Shown one piece after another: positions 8,079 through 16,278 of a DNA stretch of 24,416 bases. The position numbers and the translations under genes are program-made. The notes under the pieces are model-generated. The model saw only the letters and a list, made by a program, of their open reading frames with translations, searched no databases and was not told the origin of the DNA. Within the stretch, counting starts at the first letter, position 1, and the number at the start of each line of letters is the position of its first letter. The DNA lies in contig CBETVX010000046.1 in assembly GCA_965539935.1 (NCBI GenBank), forward strand, positions 1 through 24,416. Direction: 5' to 3'. The DNA comes from CBETVX01 sp965539935 (GTDB lineage Bacteria > Bacillota > Clostridia > Peptostreptococcales > Caminicellaceae).

Positions 8079-8912
8079 TTATGCTTTTAACCCATATTTT
8101 AAAATTTTAATTTCATGTTCATATCCTTCAATTTCATTAGGAGTTTCTAAAATCATTGGAATATCCTTAATTTTTTTATGATTAATAAATTTTAAGATTC
8201 CATCTAATCCAAGGGTTCCTTCTCCTATTCTTGCGTGTCTATCCTTCTTACTATCTAAACTATGTTGACTATCATTTAAGTGAATCATTTTTAACTTATC
8301 TAATCCTATTATCTTATCAAAGGACTCTAAAATATTATCTAAGTCATCAAGTATATTGTAACCGGCTGAAAAAGTATGACAGGTATCAAAACACACTCCT
8401 ATATTATCACTATATTTAACTTTATCTATTATATCTCTAAGCTGTTCAAAGGCAAAGCCAACCTCCGTACCTTTACCCGACATGGTCTCAAGGAGTATCA
8501 TAGTTTTTTCCTCTCTACTTAGTATATCATTTAATCCTTGAGATATTCTTTCAATTCCATACTCTAACCCCTTATTTAGATGATTTCCAGGATGTATAAC
8601 AATATAGTTACAACTTTCTAGATGATTTAGTTTATCAATATCTTCTCTCAATCTATCCTTTGCAAATCCCCAAGTCTCTTCTTTATAAGATGCTAAATTA
8701 TATGTATAAGGAGCATGGGCTAATAGTGAAACAAAATTATTCTCTTTGCATAACTCATCGGCTTTTCTCATATCTTCTAGGTCAAGCTTTCTTGCCTTCC
8801 CACCCCTAGGGTTACGAGTAAAGAATTGAAATGTATTTGCTCCTATATCAATGGCTTGTTTAACTGCTGATACATATCCCTTTGATATAGACAAATGGGC
8901 TCCAATATTCAT
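8079..8912 (-). CDS. nfo: Endonuclease IV (AP endonuclease)
   Basis: Zinc-dependent AP endonuclease of base-excision repair with a TIM-barrel fold. It cuts 5' of abasic sites left by glycosylases such as the nth product in this window. The start chosen is ATG 8912 (277 residues, beginning MNIGAHLSIS as is typical), because AAGGAG lies nine bases upstream of it; a longer frame from 8948 would place that site inside the gene. All nine metal ligands of the family are present: H66, H107, E142 (LLETMSG), D176 and H179 (CFDTCH), H211 (HLND), D224 and H226 (KKDRHAR), and E256 (LETP). It is the first gene of an apparent nfo-queG unit. Confidence 0.95.
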   Translation of the reverse strand: MNIGAHLSISKGYVSAVKQAIDIGANTFQFFTRNPRGGKARKLDLEDMRKADELCKENNFVSLLAHAPYTYNLASYKEETWGFAKDRLREDIDKLNHLESCNYIVIHPGNHLNKGLEYGIERISQGLNDILSREEKTMILLETMSGKGTEVGFAFEQLRDIIDKVKYSDNIGVCFDTCHTFSAGYNILDDLDNILESFDKIIGLDKLKMIHLNDSQHSLDSKKDRHARIGEGTLGLDGILKFINHKKIKDIPMILETPNEIEGYEHEIKILKYGLKA

Positions 8913-9007
8913 ATTATCATCTCCTTGATTTATAATATTACTTAACATACCCCTTATGATATATATTTAAACCATTGAAATATCTTATGGGAATATGAAC
9001 AAATAAA

Positions 9008-9032
9008 AAGCCGATGATTTTTTCATCCGCTT
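9008..9032 (-). terminator. Intrinsic terminator downstream of the ArsR-like gene
   Basis: AAGCCGATGA (9008-9017) pairs with TCATCCGCTT (9023-9032) with one C/C mismatch and a five-base loop. On the minus strand it is followed directly by TTTTTATTTG. It starts 19 bases after the regulator's stop codon. Confidence 0.8.
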
Positions 9033-9051
9033 AATATCTAATATAGTGTTT

Positions 9052-9633
9052 CTATTCTTTCTTTTGGGAACTAATTCTTGGAATTATCAATGAAGATATA
9101 CTGTATTTTTTAGTATTATTTCTATCTTTATCTTTTTTATCTTTAAGGTAATCTTTCATTACAACTTTTAATTTATCCTGTAGCTCTTGAACCTCATCTT
9201 CAGTAAGATAATAATCATTATAATGAAGTATTTTATTGGCCTGTTGTTTTTGTCCCATATACTCAATGGATTTATAAAAATCCTTTGAAATATTTTCAAA
9301 AATTGATATTAATGCTTGATTAATGGATTCAATAACATTGCCATTTTCAGAAGAATTTAATATGCTTTTATCAATTACAAACATTTTAGCAGAAGGTAAG
9401 TAATATTTTTCTACAATTCCTAGTTTTATCTTTTCTTCCACTAATTCTAATATGCCTACTTTTAATAATGTTTTAATGTGATAATTCACCTTGGCATGGG
9501 GTTCTCCAAGTCTATCTGCAATTTGCTTTGCCGTGGCTGGTAAATCTTCAAAAGCTTCCACTATTTCAATTCTATAGGGATGGGATATAGCCTTTATTTG
9601 TTCTAAATCACTTAATACTAAAACTTCTTTCAT
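9052..9633 (-). CDS. ArsR-like winged helix-turn-helix transcriptional regulator
   Basis: A 193-residue protein whose N-terminal 80 residues are an ArsR/HTH_20 winged helix: ISHPYRIEIVEAF (about 16-28), then ATAKQIADRLGEPHAKVNYH (33-52, recognition helix) and HIKTLLKVGILELVEE (52-67) with the wing after it. There is no ArsR-type CxC metal site, so metal sensing is not indicated. The C-terminal half (about 95-193) is helical and charged, with no recognised ligand domain. The start at 9633 has AAAGGAG nine bases upstream. It is flanked by its own terminator and by an inverted repeat upstream (9681-9726), suggesting autoregulation. The gene upstream is a membrane PP2C phosphatase; a functional link is only inferred from adjacency. 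Confidence 0.85.
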   Translation of the reverse strand: MKEVLVLSDLEQIKAISHPYRIEIVEAFEDLPATAKQIADRLGEPHAKVNYHIKTLLKVGILELVEEKIKLGIVEKYYLPSAKMFVIDKSILNSSENGNVIESINQALISIFENISKDFYKSIEYMGQKQQANKILHYNDYYLTEDEVQELQDKLKVVMKDYLKDKKDKDRNNTKKYSISSLIIPRISSQKKE

Positions 9634-9680
9634 ATTATAACTCCTTTATAATACTTATTTTTTTACTTTTACAAAACTAT

Positions 9681-9726
9681 ATTCCGTTTATCAATTCAAT
9701 ATAGAATATAATTTATTAAACAGAAT
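9681..9726. promoter_or_regulatory. Operator-like inverted repeat upstream of the ArsR-like gene
   Basis: ATTCCGTTTA (9681-9690) and TAAACAGAAT (9717-9726) are inverted with one mismatch and a 26-base spacer. A second small dyad ATTC-N6-GAAT (9694-9707) lies between them. The block sits 48-93 bases upstream of the regulator's start codon, where a promoter would be. The rest of this 161-base gap is AT-rich, with only weak A/T hairpins and no clear terminator for the phosphatase gene. Confidence 0.4.
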
Positions 9727-9794
9727 TTCAAAATAAAGCTTTTTATTTTTAATTAATGAATTAATTATATACTTGAATTCTTTAACTTAGTTAT

Positions 9795-11453
9795 TTAATT
9801 TACTTCCATGATAAAATATGTTATATCATCATCTAAGTTCTCAATCTTTTTTACTCTAGAGTTGATTTCATTATTGAGGAATCGAATACTCTTATCTTTA
9901 CTATTTAGCATAATATCTATCAATGATTCTTCATTCAATACTTTATTTTTATTTTTATCTGTTAATCCATCGGTATAGAATATAATTCTATCACCTCTAT
10001 TTAATTGAATCTTACCTTTAACATATTGGGGTGTAAAAAAATCACTACATTGACATATTGGGAAGCCATGACTTTTATCTAAAAACTCATAGCTTTTATC
10101 CTTCCTAAATAGTATTGGATAACAGTTCATCCCTCCAGAACAATAAGTTAATACTTTATTTTTATTATTATATACTGCATAAAAAATTACTATATGAATT
10201 TCATTAGGCAGTCTTAAGTTATTGAACTCATTATATATTCCCTCTAAATGTTTATCTGGAGTTAATACTTTACTTTCACATTTAGTTATTGACTTCATAA
10301 AATAAGTACTTAACATAGTCAGTAATGCGGCAGGTACACCATGTCCAGATACATCTAAAATGTACATTCCTATATTATTCTCATCAATTTCAAATATATC
10401 ATAGAAATCACCACTAAGTCTTTCACAGGGGAAATAATTGGCCAAAAAATCAATTCCTTTAAAACTAAGTTCATTAGATGGCAGTAAAGATTGTTGAATA
10501 TTTCTAGCATAATCAATTTCTTGTAATATTCTTTCATTTACCTTTTTAATTTCCTGAGTTCTTTTATCTACTATTTTCTCTAGATTACTTGCATATAACT
10601 TTATCCTATCCTTTGCTTTTTTTATCTCCTTATATGGAATATCGATGTTATATTTAAATATAGAATAGTAGATTAAGTATATAGCAGTTATTCTATATAA
10701 ATGCCCTAACAGATAGTATATATCAAATATACCCTCATATAATCTAAATTGAGCTTCACAAAGAATACTTAATATTAAACCACAGCATAGTATAATTACG
10801 TATTTGTTTTGTATTATTTTATATGTTTTTAAATAAAAAAATATTGATGTCATATGTAATATAATAATTATATATGCTATATAGTTTTTTAGTAAAGTAA
10901 ACTCTTGTCCTTCTAAAAACAACAACTTTATTAAGTCTATTCTAAAATTTGAGATATAAATAGCTCCTGAAACTATTATTACCTCTAAAAATAATATAAT
11001 ATTTTTATTCAACTTTACTTTATAATCAAAATTAATAATTGATGTAATAAATATGCCTATGGCAATTAATAGTCTAACTACTATCCAATTTGTACTAGCT
11101 AAAACTACTGAACTTTCTTCAAATATATAAGAAATGCTTTGATATGACAAAATATGAAAAAAACCTAGAACCCCTGTAGTAAAAAATGTTATGGCTAAGA
11201 CTAATAATCTTAGTCTCTTAAGGTGTTGATATGAATAATAGCAGCCATTAAATATAATAAATGATAAAATTACCCCAATTATTTCAAGTGTAATATTCAA
11301 TATTAAAATATTATCTGTAGGAAACACTTCATAAATTTTATATTCAAAAATATTAACAAAACAAAGTATAATAATATAAAACGCCATTGTGACAAGTAAA
11401 TATATATAATCATTATTTATTTCAAATGTTTTTCTTTCTTTTTCTGTTAGCAT
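9795..11453 (-). CDS. Membrane sensor (MASE-like) fused to PP2C SpoIIE/RsbU-type phosphatase
   Basis: A 552-residue protein with about eight membrane segments in its first 265 residues (roughly 17-37, 48-69, 82-105, 124-141, 150-167, 189-207, 218-231, 247-265). This arrangement, with FFHILSYQSISYIF near 98-111, resembles the MASE3 sensor domain. A linker helix/coiled coil (275-320) ends in QEIDYARNIQQSLLP, the usual entry to SpoIIE domains. The phosphatase domain (325-550) has metal-binding aspartates in SGDFYD (D349, D352), DVSGHG (D367), YTDGLTD (D495) and DDDITYF (about D542). RsbU-type enzymes dephosphorylate anti-sigma antagonists; no rsbV/rsbW-like gene is nearby, so the target is unknown. 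The start has GGAGG five to seven bases upstream of ATG 11453, and a possible promoter lies upstream. Confidence 0.9.
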   Translation of the reverse strand: MLTEKERKTFEINNDYIYLLVTMAFYIIILCFVNIFEYKIYEVFPTDNILILNITLEIIGVILSFIIFNGCYYSYQHLKRLRLLVLAITFFTTGVLGFFHILSYQSISYIFEESSVVLASTNWIVVRLLIAIGIFITSIINFDYKVKLNKNIILFLEVIIVSGAIYISNFRIDLIKLLFLEGQEFTLLKNYIAYIIIILHMTSIFFYLKTYKIIQNKYVIILCCGLILSILCEAQFRLYEGIFDIYYLLGHLYRITAIYLIYYSIFKYNIDIPYKEIKKAKDRIKLYASNLEKIVDKRTQEIKKVNERILQEIDYARNIQQSLLPSNELSFKGIDFLANYFPCERLSGDFYDIFEIDENNIGMYILDVSGHGVPAALLTMLSTYFMKSITKCESKVLTPDKHLEGIYNEFNNLRLPNEIHIVIFYAVYNNKNKVLTYCSGGMNCYPILFRKDKSYEFLDKSHGFPICQCSDFFTPQYVKGKIQLNRGDRIIFYTDGLTDKNKNKVLNEESLIDIMLNSKDKSIRFLNNEINSRVKKIENLDDDITYFIMEVN

Positions 11454-11480
11454 TTATATCCTCCGTACACTGTCCTCTGT

Positions 11481-11508
11481 AATATATAATTTCTACATTA
11501 ATAGTAAA
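11481..11508 (-). promoter_or_regulatory. Possible promoter for the PP2C sensor gene
   Basis: On the minus strand TTTACT (11503-11508) is followed after 16 bases by TATATT (11481-11486), 28 bases upstream of the start codon and after the terminator of the preceding gene. The hexamers are four-of-six and five-of-six matches, common by chance in AT-rich DNA. Confidence 0.4.
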
Positions 11509-11541
11509 TTTTCCTTCTTAAATTTAAGTATAAAAACGCTG

Positions 11542-11573
11542 TATAGCTCCTTAATAATTATTAAGGAGCTATA
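11542..11573 (-). terminator. 32-bp perfect palindrome at the nitroreductase stop codon
   Basis: Sixteen-base arms TATAGCTCCTTAATAA and TTATTAAGGAGCTATA meet without a spacer and overlap the TAG stop of the nitroreductase gene (11569-11571). In RNA this folds into a long hairpin. The GTTTTTAT stretch comes about six to seven bases after it, so it is terminator-like but not textbook. It would close the kinase-glutaminase-nitroreductase unit. Confidence 0.65.
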
Positions 11574-12429
11574 ATAGTTGATATTCACCAATATATTCAT
11601 ACATATGGGAAACTCCATATTTTTCATACAGGTTGTCAGAGTTAGAAAACTTCCAACTCCCTTTAACTCCAATTTCCTTTGCAACTAATTGAAAGTATAA
11701 CATTACTATGCCACAATCTATTTTGAAATAATTTGTTTTGTCATTAGTTATGCTATTCTTATGTTTTTTTGATAAAATTATAACTTTATTTTTATCCATT
11801 ATAAAATTCCAAGGTTGTTTATTGGCCCATGAAGGAGCAAATCTAGCATAGTTTACTATTTTATGTACATTTGTTTCTAAATCATTTTTAGGTTTTCTAT
11901 TGTTTTCCCAGTAGTCAAAAAATAATATTTCATCTACCCTTTTTCTTGTGGATTCAATGTTTCCTATGCCCTTAAAAAGTTTCTGAGAAAAATGTTTTTT
12001 CTCCAAACCTATAGGAGTTATTGCTAAAATATCTAAATTATGATTATTATTATCAAGAATTTTATTAAACTTTTCTCTATAAAAAAATAACTCAATCCAA
12101 CAAGTTCCTAAGCCCATTTCTTGGGCTTCAATCATAAGCCTTTCCATTCTAAAGCCTAGGTTTTCTAGATACTTACCTTTTTTTTCAGTAAATGCTACAA
12201 TATAATGAGGAGCTTTTATCATATTTCCTAAGTATCCTCCATAACCCTTTAATTTATTATATAATTCTCCACCATTTTCAACTAATTGAAATTTCAGTTC
12301 TATATATGGGTCTAAGGCTTTAGATTTATTTCCCACATCTACTATATAATTTAATTTCTCAAGGTTTATCCTATTTTCCAAAAAATTTCTGACGGATTTT
12401 CGTCTTTCTAAGATAGTAATTATGTTCAT
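11569..12429 (-). CDS. Nitroreductase family protein (TM1586 type)
   Basis: A 286-residue FMN-binding nitroreductase-fold protein. The N-terminus NIITILERRKSVRNF is the standard flavin phosphate-binding start. The middle has MIEAQEMGLGTCWIE (about 105-119), and the second half repeats a nitroreductase-like motif, NYARFAPSWANKQPWNF, before a C-terminal YFKIDCGIVMLYFQL helix. This two-part layout and length fit the PF14512 putative TM nitroreductase family rather than the classical 200-residue NfsB type. The physiological substrate is unknown. ATG 12429 was chosen, nine bases inside a longer frame that would start with TTG, because AGGGG lies ten bases upstream of it but directly abuts the TTG. 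It lies 13 bases after glutaminase, so the two are probably co-transcribed. Confidence 0.85.
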   Translation of the reverse strand: MNIITILERRKSVRNFLENRINLEKLNYIVDVGNKSKALDPYIELKFQLVENGGELYNKLKGYGGYLGNMIKAPHYIVAFTEKKGKYLENLGFRMERLMIEAQEMGLGTCWIELFFYREKFNKILDNNNHNLDILAITPIGLEKKHFSQKLFKGIGNIESTRKRVDEILFFDYWENNRKPKNDLETNVHKIVNYARFAPSWANKQPWNFIMDKNKVIILSKKHKNSITNDKTNYFKIDCGIVMLYFQLVAKEIGVKGSWKFSNSDNLYEKYGVSHMYEYIGEYQLL

Positions 12430-12442
12430 ACCTATCAATCCC

Positions 12443-13360
12443 CTAAAATATGCTTAATCTAAACTCCTTAGATAAATCTTCCAAAAGTTTTACTCCAGCA
12501 ATACTATTTCCTTTTCTATCAAGGGCTGGACCTATAACTCCTATTCCCATTTTATTTGGCACGGCACAAACTATTCCTCCACTTACTCCACTCTTTGCTG
12601 GTATCCCGACATTTATTGCAAATTCACCTGATGCATCATACATACCACAGGTTACCATAAATGTCTTAACTATCTGGGTTAGATATTTAGGTACAATGGG
12701 CTTGCCCGTTTCCCAATTTGCCCCCTGATTTGCTAAAAACATTCCTATATTTGCTACATCTTCACAGGTAACCTCTATAGAACATTGTTTGAAATATAGG
12801 TCAAGTACTTCTTCAATGTCTCCTTCTAAAATGCCTACATCCTTTAAAAAATATGCTATAGATCTATTTCTATCTCCTGTTTCCTTCTCACTTAAATATA
12901 CATCCATATTTATATTAAGATTAGGATTATTAGATATTTTTCTAAAAATATTGAGAATCCTTTCAAATTTTTCTTGAGCATTTTCACCCTTAATCATGGA
13001 TGTTACTGTGATAGCTCCTGCATTTATCATTGGATTCAATGGTTTAGACGGATTTAATGTCTCTAACTTTCTTATTGAATTAAATGGATCTCCTGTTGGT
13101 TCTTTCCCTACCTTCTCGAAAACCTTTTCTTCACCATTATCCAATAATGCTAACATTAATACTATGGGTTTTGACATACTTTGAAGTGTAAATCTAGTCT
13201 TATAATCTCCAGCCCTGTATACATTTCCTCCAGTGTCCACAACAACAACACCTAAACTTTCAGAATTCATCTTACTGAGCTCAGGTATATAATCAGCCAC
13301 TTTACCATATTTTGTCCAATGCCTATTTTTTTCAACAAGTTCGTCTAATAGAAATTGCAT
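12443..13360 (-). CDS. glsA: Glutaminase A
   Basis: Hydrolyses L-glutamine to glutamate and ammonia; a serine-dependent enzyme of the beta-lactamase-like fold, cytoplasmic. From ATG 13360 it has 305 residues, the family norm. The catalytic Ser-x-x-Lys is S61 and K64 in LQSMSKPIV. Other family blocks are LNPMINAGAI, the MYDASGEFA segment with the conserved tyrosine, and the C-terminal PAKSGVSGGI loop. A longer frame from 13426 would add a hydrophobic 22-residue stretch and overlap the upstream gene; it is rejected because AGGGGTGA lies at proper distance before ATG 13360. It sits between the nucleoside kinase (53 bases) and the nitroreductase (13 bases). In some bacteria glutaminase supports acid resistance or nitrogen release; nothing here shows which. 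Confidence 0.96.
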   Translation of the reverse strand: MQFLLDELVEKNRHWTKYGKVADYIPELSKMNSESLGVVVVDTGGNVYRAGDYKTRFTLQSMSKPIVLMLALLDNGEEKVFEKVGKEPTGDPFNSIRKLETLNPSKPLNPMINAGAITVTSMIKGENAQEKFERILNIFRKISNNPNLNINMDVYLSEKETGDRNRSIAYFLKDVGILEGDIEEVLDLYFKQCSIEVTCEDVANIGMFLANQGANWETGKPIVPKYLTQIVKTFMVTCGMYDASGEFAINVGIPAKSGVSGGIVCAVPNKMGIGVIGPALDRKGNSIAGVKLLEDLSKEFRLSIF

Positions 13361-13413
13361 ACTAATCACCCCTATTATGATTATTACAATTTCTACTATA
13401 ACATATGAAGCTC

Positions 13414-15072
13414 CTATATAAAACAACTTCCTCCAATAAATTCTTTTAAAATTGATGTTTGAGGAATATAATTATCCTTATCTATTGATTTAAAGTAGCT
13501 AAGGAATTTCAATAGCCTTTTAGCCTCAGAATACTCCGCATCTTTTTCACTGACTTCCTTTAAAAGTGGCTCTGCATATTTTTTTAAAACTGCTAATTCA
13601 TAAATCAGTGCTGAGTTAAACATTACATCTGCTTCCTCTTGATAAGGAAATATATTTCTTTCTTCTCCCCTTCTAACTGAAGGCCAAAGTTTTATAGTAT
13701 TTAAGGCAGAATGACCCCTATACTTGCTATCCCTTACAATTCTTCGTATTAGTCTAGTATCTGTCGTAGGTATTCTATTATGGTCATCAATATTCAGCTG
13801 TGTAAGGGCACTTATATATATTTTAAACTTTTTATCATGGGATATATTTTCTGTTAATCTTTCATTTAATCCATGTATCCCCTCAATAATTATAGGTTGT
13901 TTACTTGTTATTTGTAGTATTTTCCCTTTATACTCCTTTTTGCCCTTTACAAAATTAAATGTAGGCACATGGACTTCCTGCCCTTGTATAAGCTTAGTCA
14001 ATTGATCATTGAAAAGATTTAAATCGACTGCTTCTAAGGCTTCAAAGTCATATTCTCCATTTTCATCCATGGGTGTATTTTCTCTATCAACAAAATAATC
14101 ATCAGTTGAAAGGGTAATAGGGTCTAATCCGTTTACCCTAAGCTGTATCATAAGTCTTTGGGCAAATGTGGTTTTTCCCGATGAAGAAGGACCAGCTATA
14201 AGTACTAATCTTTTATCACTTTCAGTAATCATGTCTGCAATTTGGGCTATCTTTTTCTCATGAAGTGCTTCAGCTATTCTGATTAACTCTGGATATTTAT
14301 TATTCTCAATAATATCATTTAAATTGGCTACATATCCTACATTTAAAATATTGCCCCAATTTTCAGCTTCTTTAAATATGGATGAAAGTTTAGGTTGCTT
14401 TATAAACTTAGGGATCTCATTGGGCTTATCAGTTGTTGGATATTGGATTACTACCCCTGGCATTTGATATTTAAGCTTAAACTTTTTCAAGTATCCTGTG
14501 CTAGGAACCATATATCCATAGAAATAGTTTTTAAGCCATCCACAGGAATAAATGTTAATATTATCCTCATCTCTATATTTCAATAGTTTTTCCTTTGCTT
14601 CCATACCAAACTTTCTAAATATTTTTTTAGCTTCTTCTTTTGGTATACTACTTTTTTCAAATTCTATATCTTCTTCTACTATCTCCCTCATTCTATTTTC
14701 AATAGCCTCAACATCCTTTTCATTTATAGGTCTTTTGTAATGAATTTCACAATACAACCCCTTACTAAGGGAGTGCTCTACACTTACTCTACAACCTTCT
14801 AGGATTTCCATGGCTGACCGAATAAAAATGAATGCCAAACTTCTTTTATATATTCTTTGTCCATCGGCACTAGTAATATCTATAAATTCTAAAGTTGAAT
14901 CTTCATTAAGTATATAGTTTAATTCCCTTAAATTATTATTAACTTTAGCCGCCACAATTAAATCAGGATATTTTTCATTTACCTTATTTTTAATAGTATT
15001 TAAATGGGTACCCTTACTTACTTCTAAAATTGTTTTGTCCTTTAATTCAATTTTGATAATATCCTTTGACAT
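13414..15072 (-). CDS. TGS- and SAD-domain nucleoside kinase (uridine kinase-like)
   Basis: A 552-residue three-part protein. Residues about 4-65 are a TGS beta-grasp domain as in threonyl-tRNA synthetase. Residues about 80-210 resemble the synthetase second-additional (editing) domain, with EHSLSKGLYCEI in place of the H-x3-H site. Residues about 285-490 are a phosphoribulokinase/uridine-kinase P-loop domain with GPSSSGKT (about 294-301), DDYFVDR and the RLIRRIVRD lid. The architecture is known in Clostridia and Thermotogae and is annotated as nucleoside kinase; the substrate is not established. ATG 15072 is preferred over ATG 15078 because AGGGGG lies eight bases from the former and two from the latter. 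It is the first gene of the unit with glsA and the nitroreductase. Confidence 0.9.
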   Translation of the reverse strand: MSKDIIKIELKDKTILEVSKGTHLNTIKNKVNEKYPDLIVAAKVNNNLRELNYILNEDSTLEFIDITSADGQRIYKRSLAFIFIRSAMEILEGCRVSVEHSLSKGLYCEIHYKRPINEKDVEAIENRMREIVEEDIEFEKSSIPKEEAKKIFRKFGMEAKEKLLKYRDEDNINIYSCGWLKNYFYGYMVPSTGYLKKFKLKYQMPGVVIQYPTTDKPNEIPKFIKQPKLSSIFKEAENWGNILNVGYVANLNDIIENNKYPELIRIAEALHEKKIAQIADMITESDKRLVLIAGPSSSGKTTFAQRLMIQLRVNGLDPITLSTDDYFVDRENTPMDENGEYDFEALEAVDLNLFNDQLTKLIQGQEVHVPTFNFVKGKKEYKGKILQITSKQPIIIEGIHGLNERLTENISHDKKFKIYISALTQLNIDDHNRIPTTDTRLIRRIVRDSKYRGHSALNTIKLWPSVRRGEERNIFPYQEEADVMFNSALIYELAVLKKYAEPLLKEVSEKDAEYSEAKRLLKFLSYFKSIDKDNYIPQTSILKEFIGGSCFI

Positions 15073-15153
15073 TTTCATATCCCCCTAAAACATATTATAT
15101 AATAACTATACCACTACCCCGGTTATAATAAACTTGATTTAGCAAAAAATTAG

Positions 15154-15179
15154 TAAGTTCCTGTGATCACAGGAACTTA
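15154..15179 (-). terminator. Intrinsic terminator downstream of the CBS-domain gene
   Basis: A 26-bp perfect palindrome, arms TAAGTTCCTGTGA and TCACAGGAACTTA, nine bases after the CBS gene stop. On the minus strand TTTTTT follows within a few bases, giving a good Rho-independent terminator. Confidence 0.85.
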
Positions 15180-15188
15180 AATACAAAT

Positions 15189-15617
15189 TTATTGCATTGG
15201 TCTTGCAGGTCTTGATATTTCACTTAAAGCATCTCCAGCTTCATCTACATAAATATTTTGAGTAGAAAGGTCACCAATTGAAACCATTCCTACTAACTTC
15301 CCATTTTCTACCACAGGCAACCTTCTTATTTGATTTTCTGCCATTAGTCTAGCAGCTTCATGGACATGGGCATCAGGTGATATTGTAATTAACTGTGTAG
15401 ACATTACTTCCTTAGCCTTGTTTTTACCTCTATTTCCTTCTGCTACATTTCTCAATACAATATCTCTATCTGTAACTATACCTACTACATTTTGATTTTT
15501 GTCACATACTGGCATTGATCCAACATTTAGTTCCTTCATTTCTTTTGCTATTTCACTTACATTGCTTGATAAGTCTACTGCTTTTACGTTTGTAGTCATA
15601 ATATCTCTTACTTTCAT
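15189..15617 (-). CDS. Two-CBS-domain protein
   Basis: A 142-residue cytoplasmic protein made of a CBS pair. CBS1 (about 1-60) begins VRDIMTTNVKAVD and includes GIVTDRDIVLR; CBS2 (about 70-130) begins AKEVMSTQLITISPD and includes RRLPVVENGKLVGMVSIGDL. CBS pairs bind adenosine nucleotides and act as energy or ionic sensors, usually inside larger proteins; here no effector domain is attached, as in YhcV/Hrp1-type stand-alone proteins. The start ATG 15617 was chosen because AAAGGAGGT lies just upstream of it; the longer frame from 15644 would encode that ribosome binding site as protein. It is monocistronic by appearance. The C-terminal tail of 12 residues is rich in Ser, Arg and Pro. Confidence 0.93.
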   Translation of the reverse strand: MKVRDIMTTNVKAVDLSSNVSEIAKEMKELNVGSMPVCDKNQNVVGIVTDRDIVLRNVAEGNRGKNKAKEVMSTQLITISPDAHVHEAARLMAENQIRRLPVVENGKLVGMVSIGDLSTQNIYVDEAGDALSEISRPARPMQ

Positions 15618-15679
15618 ACATGCACCTCCTTTTAGTTTTATCACTAATAGGATTTGCAGATGAATAATAAAATAAACAA

Positions 15680-15705
15680 AAGACCAAAGAAAAATCTTTG
15701 GTCTT
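15680..15705 (-). terminator. Intrinsic terminator downstream of signal peptidase I gene
   Basis: AAGACCAAAG (15680-15689) pairs with CTTTGGTCTT (15696-15705), loop of six. The minus strand continues TTGTTTATTTTATT. It starts 20 bases after the stop codon. Confidence 0.85.
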
Positions 15706-15725
15706 AGTAGAAAAATGTAGTAATG

Positions 15726-16244
15726 TTATTCAACCTTTCCAATTTTATTAAATGGAAATAATCTTACTAATACTTTTCCTCTTATTGAATCAACTTCTAC
15801 CGGTCCAACTTTAGGATCTCTACTATCTAAACTATTTTGCCTATTATCTCCCATCACAAATACATGGTCTTTGGGTATTGTCATTTCCACAGAACCAGGA
15901 GTATAGCTTCCGTTTATATAATCTTCATCTAATTCTTCACCATTGATATATATTCGTCCCTCTTCTATTACTATTTCATCACCTTCAACAGCCACAACTC
16001 TTTTTATAAGATCCTTTTCTTTTCCATCTGCTGTTGTTAGATGGGATTTAAATACTACTATATCTCCACGCTCTGGTTCATGAATCATATATGGTATTTT
16101 GTTTATAATAAGGTAGTTATTTTCTTCTAAAGTTGGATACATTGATTGTCCTCTAACTAAAGTCGGTCTTATAAAAGTAGTTATTATAAGGGCAATAACT
16201 ATAGAAATAACTATAGTCTTTATCCACTCAAAAACTTCTTTCAT
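15726..16244 (-). CDS. lepB: Signal peptidase I
   Basis: Membrane-bound serine protease that removes signal peptides from secreted proteins. It has 172 residues, the short Gram-positive SipS type with a single N-terminal anchor (about residues 9-25, KTIVISIVIALIITTFI). The catalytic serine S34 is in GQSMYPTL, the general-base lysine K80 in LIKRVVAVEGD, and box E is MGDNRQNSLDSRD. The chosen start is ATG 16244; a GTG one codon upstream (16247) is equally placed relative to AAGGGTG and cannot be excluded. A clear extended -10 promoter lies 35 bases upstream and a terminator follows, so the gene is probably transcribed alone. Confidence 0.96.
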   Translation of the reverse strand: MKEVFEWIKTIVISIVIALIITTFIRPTLVRGQSMYPTLEENNYLIINKIPYMIHEPERGDIVVFKSHLTTADGKEKDLIKRVVAVEGDEIVIEEGRIYINGEELDEDYINGSYTPGSVEMTIPKDHVFVMGDNRQNSLDSRDPKVGPVEVDSIRGKVLVRLFPFNKIGKVE

Positions 16245-16278
16245 CACTTTGCATCACCCTTTCTAAGTCTCATAATCT

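Noticed and set aside
8913..8948. Endonuclease IV beginning 12 residues earlier at 8948
   Set aside because: The AAGGAG site lies inside that extension, directly before ATG 8912, where the conserved MNIGAHLS start is found.
11493..11684. Small minus-strand frame of 63 codons overlapping the nitroreductase end
   Set aside because: It is out of frame within a real gene, spans its terminator palindrome, and has no Shine-Dalgarno sequence.
13361..13426. Glutaminase with an extra hydrophobic N-terminal segment from a start at 13426
   Set aside because: A proper ribosome binding site and the family-typical N-terminus lie at ATG 13360; the longer start overlaps the upstream kinase gene and has no ribosome binding site.
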